Of a stretch of 64,000 nucleotides of DNA, positions 59,574 through 64,000 are shown one piece after another (the first letter of the stretch is position 1; each line of letters starts with the position of its first letter). Made by a program: the position numbers and the translations under genes. Where the stretch lies: contig NZ_JACAOY010000006.1 in assembly GCF_013385985.1 (NCBI RefSeq), positions 712,198-776,197 of the forward strand. The letters run 5' to 3'. Below the pieces are notes generated by a model that was not told where the DNA came from, searched no databases, and saw only the letters and a list, made by a program, of their open reading frames with translations. Origin of the DNA: Pseudomonas sp. B6002. Lineage in GTDB: Bacteria; Pseudomonadota; Gammaproteobacteria; Pseudomonadales; Pseudomonadaceae.

Positions 59574-60760
59574 GTACTGTCCAGGCCAAACTGCTGATCG
59601 TTGACGATCTGCCGGAAAACCTGCTGGCCCTCGAAGCGCTGATCAAGCGCGAGGACCGCCAGGTGTTCAAGGCATTGAGCGCCGACGAGGCCTTGTCACT
59701 GTTGCTGGAGCACGAGTTCGCCATGGCGATTCTCGACGTGCAGATGCCCGGCATGAACGGTTTCGAGCTGGCCGAACTGATGCGCGGCACCGAAAAGACC
59801 AAGAACATCCCGATCGTGTTCGTCAGCGCCGCAGGCCGCGAACTCAACTACGCGTTCAAAGGCTACGAAAGCGGCGCCGTGGACTTCCTGCACAAGCCGC
59901 TGGATATCCATGCGGTGAAAAGCAAGGTCAACGTATTCGTCGACCTGTACCGCCAGAGCAAGGCCATGAAGCAACAGGTCGAAGCCCTGGAACGCAGCCG
60001 GCGCGAACAGGAACTGCTGCTGACGCGTCTGCAGGCCACCCAGGCCGAGCTGGAGCAGGCAGTGCGCATGCGCGATGACTTCATGTCGATCGTCGCCCAT
60101 GAAGTGCGCACGCCCCTCAATGGCCTGATCCTCGAAACCCAGCTGCGCAAGATGCACCTGGCCCGGGACAACGCCGCCGCGTTCACCCTCGACAAGATGC
60201 ACGCCATGGTCGACCGCGATGAACGGCAGATCCAGAGCCTGATCCGCCTGATCGAGGACATGCTCGACGTGTCGCGCATCCGAACCGGCAAGCTGTCGAT
60301 CCGACCTGCGCGGTTTGACCTGGCGCAGCTGGTGCACAACCTGGTGGAAAACTTCGCGCCGCAAGTGGCCGCCGCCGGGTCGTCGATGCAACTGACCGTC
60401 GAAGGGCCTGTGGAAGGCAACTGGGATGAGTTCCGCATCGAACAGGTCATCACCAACCTGCTGACCAACGCCCTGCGCTACGGGGCCAAGAGCCCGGTGG
60501 ATGTGCGTGTGTACACCGAACACGGTGAAGCACGGGTGGAAGTACGTGACCGGGGCATTGGTATCAGCGAAGAAAACCAGAAGCGCATTTTCCAGCAGTT
60601 CGAGCGGGTCTCGGCCAGCCACGTCGCGGCCGGGTTGGGCCTGGGTCTGTTTATTTCCGAGCAGATCGTCGCGGCCCATGGCGGCACTATCGAAGTCGAA
60701 AGCCAGATAGGCGAGGGCGCACTGTTCCGGGTGTGCCTGCCCCTTGAAGCGCCGGCATGA
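59567..60760 (+). CDS. receiver-histidine kinase
   Basis: A 397-residue soluble protein: an N-terminal receiver (D57 in AILDVQMPGMNGF), a coiled-coil linker (about 125-165, SKAMKQQVEALERSRREQEL), a HisKA domain with H178 (SIVAHEVRTPLN) and an ATPase domain (VEVRDRGIGISEENQKRIFQ; GLGLGLFISEQIV). No membrane segment. Having the receiver first, it can be switched by another kinase, probably the CHASE3 kinase. Its start lies inside cheB. Confidence 0.93.
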   Translation: MLSTVQAKLLIVDDLPENLLALEALIKREDRQVFKALSADEALSLLLEHEFAMAILDVQMPGMNGFELAELMRGTEKTKNIPIVFVSAAGRELNYAFKGYESGAVDFLHKPLDIHAVKSKVNVFVDLYRQSKAMKQQVEALERSRREQELLLTRLQATQAELEQAVRMRDDFMSIVAHEVRTPLNGLILETQLRKMHLARDNAAAFTLDKMHAMVDRDERQIQSLIRLIEDMLDVSRIRTGKLSIRPARFDLAQLVHNLVENFAPQVAAAGSSMQLTVEGPVEGNWDEFRIEQVITNLLTNALRYGAKSPVDVRVYTEHGEARVEVRDRGIGISEENQKRIFQQFERVSASHVAAGLGLGLFISEQIVAAHGGTIEVESQIGEGALFRVCLPLEAPA

Positions 60761-60839
60761 AATCAATCGTCAGCTTGACGCAACCTTCTGCGTGACCCCA
60801 TGGTCGTAATTGCAGCTATTGACCGGACAAAGGCTTCCC

Positions 60840-61217
60840 ATGAGTGAAGATGCACAAGATGTCGTCCTGATTGTTGAGGACGACGAATCCATTATGTTTG
60901 TGCTGGGTGAATACCTGGCGGGCCTGGGTTATCGGGTATTGAAGGCGATCGACGGCGAACAGGCCTTCGAAATCCTGGCGACCAAACCGCACCTGGACCT
61001 GATGGTCACTGATTACCGCTTGCCGGGCGGCATTTCCGGGGTACAGATCGCCGAGCCCGCGATCAAGCTGCGCCCGGAGCTGAAAGTCATCTTTATCAGC
61101 GGTTATCCGCAGGAAATTCTGGAATGCAACAGCCCGATTACGCGCAATGCGCCGATTCTGGCCAAGCCGTTTGACCTGGATACCCTCCAGGAGCATATCC
61201 AGAGATTGCTCGCCTGA
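60840..61217 (+). CDS. single-domain response regulator
   Basis: A 125-residue receiver without output domain: acidic pocket VEDDE (12-16), phosphorylation site D58 (LMVTDYRLPGG), conserved Lys in PILAKPFD. It lies 79 bases after the receiver kinase; AAAGG precedes the ATG at 60840. It probably ends the phosphorelay or acts as a phosphate sink. A short hairpin without T tract (61226-61245) follows. Confidence 0.9.
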   Translation: MSEDAQDVVLIVEDDESIMFVLGEYLAGLGYRVLKAIDGEQAFEILATKPHLDLMVTDYRLPGGISGVQIAEPAIKLRPELKVIFISGYPQEILECNSPITRNAPILAKPFDLDTLQEHIQRLLA

Positions 61218-61390
61218 CGCCATTTGGGCTGCTGCAAGGCAGCCCGTAAGCGGCTCATAGCCACTCACATCTGTTTACAGCACCGCCTCCAGCACCGTGG
61301 AACGGTCTTACAACCCTGAACGACTTAAGCGATAGCCCGAAGAGTGCAGTTCTTCGTCGGCACATCCCTTTTTCTTTTTCAGGGCTTCAC

Positions 61391-64000
61391 ATGATCCGGT
61401 CCCACGCTTCGCTCGATTACCGACTGCCGTCAACTTCCGCCACTCAAATCCGAAACAAACGGGAAGTGCCCAATGAGGGCGCCTCGCCTGTTATCGGCCT
61501 TGCGAGCACTACGTCGGGAGACAAGGGTGTTTTAGAGCTGTACGTGAAGGCCTTGCGCAATGTGGCCGGAGGTTCAACCGACGGGGTAAACCTCGACAAT
61601 ATTCCCGCTGACTCGACGTTCGGTCAGTGGTGGCAACAGCTTTACAACGCAGTCAAAAGCCCACGTTTTGAAGCACTTGCCAAAAAGCTCGATATCGATA
61701 CGTCGAGCCCGATGACTGTTGATCACATAAACGAAACGCTGACGGCCATGGTCAACGGCGAGCCGATGACCTTTAGTACTTCCCAGTTGGGGCGTGCATG
61801 GGCCGAGGCCACGGCGCCAATCCTGTCCGCCGCGCGCGCGCTGGGTTACAGCCGCATCAAAATTCCTACCCATCCAACAACGGCGCCGGTGCAGGAGGTT
61901 GCGCGATTTTATGGCGAAGTGCTCCTGGCAGACAGAAAAGAGCAGACGTTGGCACGCGCCACTCAGTTGGAGCACAACCAAACCTTTGACCAAAAAGGGC
62001 TCGACAAACCTTTTGTAAACCTCAAGGCGCGTGCCCCCGAGCAGTTGGAAGAGCAGGTGACAGCGCTGGGCAATAACAACGTCAAGTTCAACCTGCTGAA
62101 CCGTCTGATGCAATTCAACAGCAACGAACACGTGTCCTTGGCGGACTTTTTGCGCGATACAAAAATGCCACTTGCCCCCAACTCCAGCTATACAAAAGAC
62201 ACGGGACACAGTGAAGTCAGCCTCGAAGATGTGCTGGCTACCTACGACTGGCATATCCCGAAAAACCAGCAGGAACTGAACAGCCTGATCAACAACTTGG
62301 CTGAACCGGCGCTCAGCCGTCCACAGGACGGTAACTTTGCCGGGGCGCTGGCGTGGCCAACACCGTTGACCGTAGAGGAGCGCGCAGAGGTTTTCCGCAC
62401 GCTCGCCGATAACCATCCAAGGTTACCGGTAGTGGACCCGGATACCTCGCTGGGCAGTGTCGATGTGCTGGGCGCATTGGTCAGCCGCGTGCCTTCGTTC
62501 ATCCTCAGGCAAGATGACCCGCTGGCCGTGATCGAATGGATCCTCAACGCCGAGGAAGGTCAACAGTTGGGTGCTGAACTGCTCAAGCGCGCGGGGGATA
62601 AGGCTGGTGGTGCAAGCCCCAGGACCTGGTTGCTGACAGTGATGGGGATCATGCTCGATGTGAAGAGCCTGAAGGAGCCGCAAGCCAACCACGTTGCCGG
62701 GTTCAACCTTGGCGGGCACGAGGGTCAAACCCCCGCTCAGATCAAGCAGGCGTTGATCGATCACCTTAGTCGCACGTTCGTGACAACCCCTCAGGCTGCG
62801 CCCATGGCAGCGGTATTGTTGCTGTCTCGTGCGGCCCCCGAACTGCTGGTCAAAGACATCCCCGAGTACATCACCAAGGGTTCGTTCGAGTGGTTGGCAC
62901 TCAAGGCAGCCGTTGCGCGTATCGAAGCGCTGAGCCCTGGCGCCAGCACGCGCATGAGCTATGGCGAAGTGCTCGCCTTCGACGAGGTTTCTCCCGCGAC
63001 TGACGAGGAAGCCGAGCTGCAGCGAGAGTCCCAATTGCCGGCGATCATCGACTGGGGCGAGAGCCACGGTACGTTGGGCCTGACTGGGCCGCATAGCCCA
63101 CAGAATATCGAGTACACCCGCCGCACGATTGAAGCGCAGCAGAACGCCCTGGCTCGCGCTTACGCGGCGCTGAAGGAACAGGCGCCCAGCCAGCGAAGCG
63201 TCGCCTTGGCCGAACTCAAGGCCACCTTGGGTGAAGGGATCGATTTCGAGGCGAAAACTATTCGTGCCCACATCGTGAAGACGGACGGGCACAGGCTGAC
63301 CCCTTCACTGACCAAAGATCCCGTCGGCCACTACTCGCTCCTGGATTTGTACCTGGCGAAGCGGGCGGGCGACGATGTGGGCTGGTTTTCCAGCAACCCC
63401 AAGATTACCCAGTCAATGATCAAACGGGTGGGCACGCTGCCGGACCCCATCGCGAAACACGAAAAGGCATTTGACACGTATGAAAGTGAGTTGACCCAGG
63501 GCTGGGCCACGCTCACCAAGAACCTGATCGCCAATCTCCCGATGGGCGATCGCAAGAATATTGAATACGGCAAGCTCACGGTCTACCAGACTGGCGAAAC
63601 CACGCGTTCGGACATCTCCACCGGTTCAGGGTCGATGTCGGTCAATAACGGGTTTGCGCAAACCGGCAGCGACCGTTCACTGATCATCAAAACAGAACGT
63701 GACGGTCAGGTGACCTATTATCAGATTGACCCGCAACATTACGTGATCCGCAAACGTGAAGACTTGAACGCCACCTTCAAGGAAGGCGCTCAAGGTGAGT
63801 GGGTAGAGCGCCCCAGCAACAGCTATCTTGCTAAGAATTTCGCCGTGGCCACTGTTCGGCCAATAGCGACGAGCAGCGAACACGCCGCGACGGAGGGTGA
63901 CAGCGTCCCCGTGTCTTTCACCAGCCCCCGCAGCGAATACGTGGGCAAGCTGCTCTCTGACAACATCGTGCCGCTGTACAGGTTAGGCATGCAGAAAGAC
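61391..64000 (+). CDS. giant toxin-like protein, N-terminal 870 residues (cut by window edge)
   Basis: One frame stays open from the ATG at 61391 to the last base, 870 codons without a stop, so the gene runs on beyond the window. AGGG lies 7 bases before the ATG. The protein starts MIRSHASLDYRLPSTSATQI, with no Sec signal, no membrane segment that I can see, and many internal charged helices. I cannot assign a domain. Length, soluble composition and lack of signal resemble the very large toxins or secreted effectors of fluorescent pseudomonads, but that is inference. Codon use includes more rare A/T-ending codons (ACA, AAA, GAT, AGG) than its neighbours in the first 400 codons. Confidence 0.75.
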   Translation, partial: MIRSHASLDYRLPSTSATQIRNKREVPNEGASPVIGLASTTSGDKGVLELYVKALRNVAGGSTDGVNLDNIPADSTFGQWWQQLYNAVKSPRFEALAKKLDIDTSSPMTVDHINETLTAMVNGEPMTFSTSQLGRAWAEATAPILSAARALGYSRIKIPTHPTTAPVQEVARFYGEVLLADRKEQTLARATQLEHNQTFDQKGLDKPFVNLKARAPEQLEEQVTALGNNNVKFNLLNRLMQFNSNEHVSLADFLRDTKMPLAPNSSYTKDTGHSEVSLEDVLATYDWHIPKNQQELNSLINNLAEPALSRPQDGNFAGALAWPTPLTVEERAEVFRTLADNHPRLPVVDPDTSLGSVDVLGALVSRVPSFILRQDDPLAVIEWILNAEEGQQLGAELLKRAGDKAGGASPRTWLLTVMGIMLDVKSLKEPQANHVAGFNLGGHEGQTPAQIKQALIDHLSRTFVTTPQAAPMAAVLLLSRAAPELLVKDIPEYITKGSFEWLALKAAVARIEALSPGASTRMSYGEVLAFDEVSPATDEEAELQRESQLPAIIDWGESHGTLGLTGPHSPQNIEYTRRTIEAQQNALARAYAALKEQAPSQRSVALAELKATLGEGIDFEAKTIRAHIVKTDGHRLTPSLTKDPVGHYSLLDLYLAKRAGDDVGWFSSNPKITQSMIKRVGTLPDPIAKHEKAFDTYESELTQGWATLTKNLIANLPMGDRKNIEYGKLTVYQTGETTRSDISTGSGSMSVNNGFAQTGSDRSLIIKTERDGQVTYYQIDPQHYVIRKREDLNATFKEGAQGEWVERPSNSYLAKNFAVATVRPIATSSEHAATEGDSVPVSFTSPRSEYVGKLLSDNIVPLYRLGMQKD

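Noticed and set aside
61226-61245. Hairpin GGGCTGC/GCAGCCC after the last receiver gene, as terminator
   Set aside because: No T tract follows on the plus strand, so a Rho-independent terminator cannot be claimed.

Overview
The window reads as about 64 kb of chromosome from a fluorescent Pseudomonas of the P. fluorescens lineage. Evidence: a 4-hydroxyphenylpyruvate dioxygenase of the P. fluorescens type, an MvaU/MvaT-class xenogeneic silencer, adjacent galU and gor, many REP palindromes with the core GTAGGAGCCGGCTTGCC, and high-GC, densely packed coding sequence. No rRNA, tRNA or CRISPR array was seen. One gene is cut by each edge: a c-type cytochrome on the left and a very large toxin-like reading frame on the right.

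Layout. 1-0.8 kb: end of a cytochrome, a small protein and a small lipoprotein. 0.9-8.7 kb: a leftward nine-gene chaperone-usher fimbrial operon with seven pilin-like subunits including a probable tip adhesin, followed by about 0.5 kb of AT-richer non-coding DNA with inverted repeats. 9-17 kb: housekeeping and oxidative stress genes (galU, gor, ahpC, ahpF, gloA), interrupted by a kfrA-like DNA-binding protein gene and a divergent tyrosine recombinase. 17-26 kb: an H-NS-like silencer, a CSS/EAL phosphodiesterase, a LysR regulator divergent from a drug/metabolite exporter, hpd, a RarD-type permease, an aldo/keto reductase and a LysR/SDR divergent pair. 27-31 kb: an MFS permease, a CdaR-type regulator and glycerate kinase, forming a sugar-diacid/glycerate module. 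31-41 kb: an acetyltransferase, a racemase, a seven-haem cytochrome with TPRs, a lipoprotein, a degenerate J-domain membrane protein coupled to a DUF3829-type partner, and a membrane-fused spermidine-synthase-like protein.

41-54 kb: a tightly overlapping leftward operon, moxR-DUF58-DUF4381-batA-batBC-batD-HAD phosphatase-arylsulfatase. Upstream of it, in the same direction, are two Phenol_MetA_deg-like outer-membrane proteins flanking a DUF1254/DUF1214 protein. The whole block looks like an envelope-directed chaperone/hydrolase system.

54-61 kb: a signalling cluster. A CHASE3-GAF histidine kinase with three receiver domains is followed, with overlapping stop/start codons in its central genes, by a stand-alone CheR, a receiver-less CheB, a receiver-histidine kinase and a receiver protein. 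A further receiver gene lies divergently. No chemoreceptor, CheA or CheW is present, so this CheR/CheB pair probably serves the kinases; this is the strongest candidate for a little-described system here. From 61,391 to the right edge one frame stays open for 870 codons and encodes the N-terminal part of a giant protein that I cannot assign to a family.
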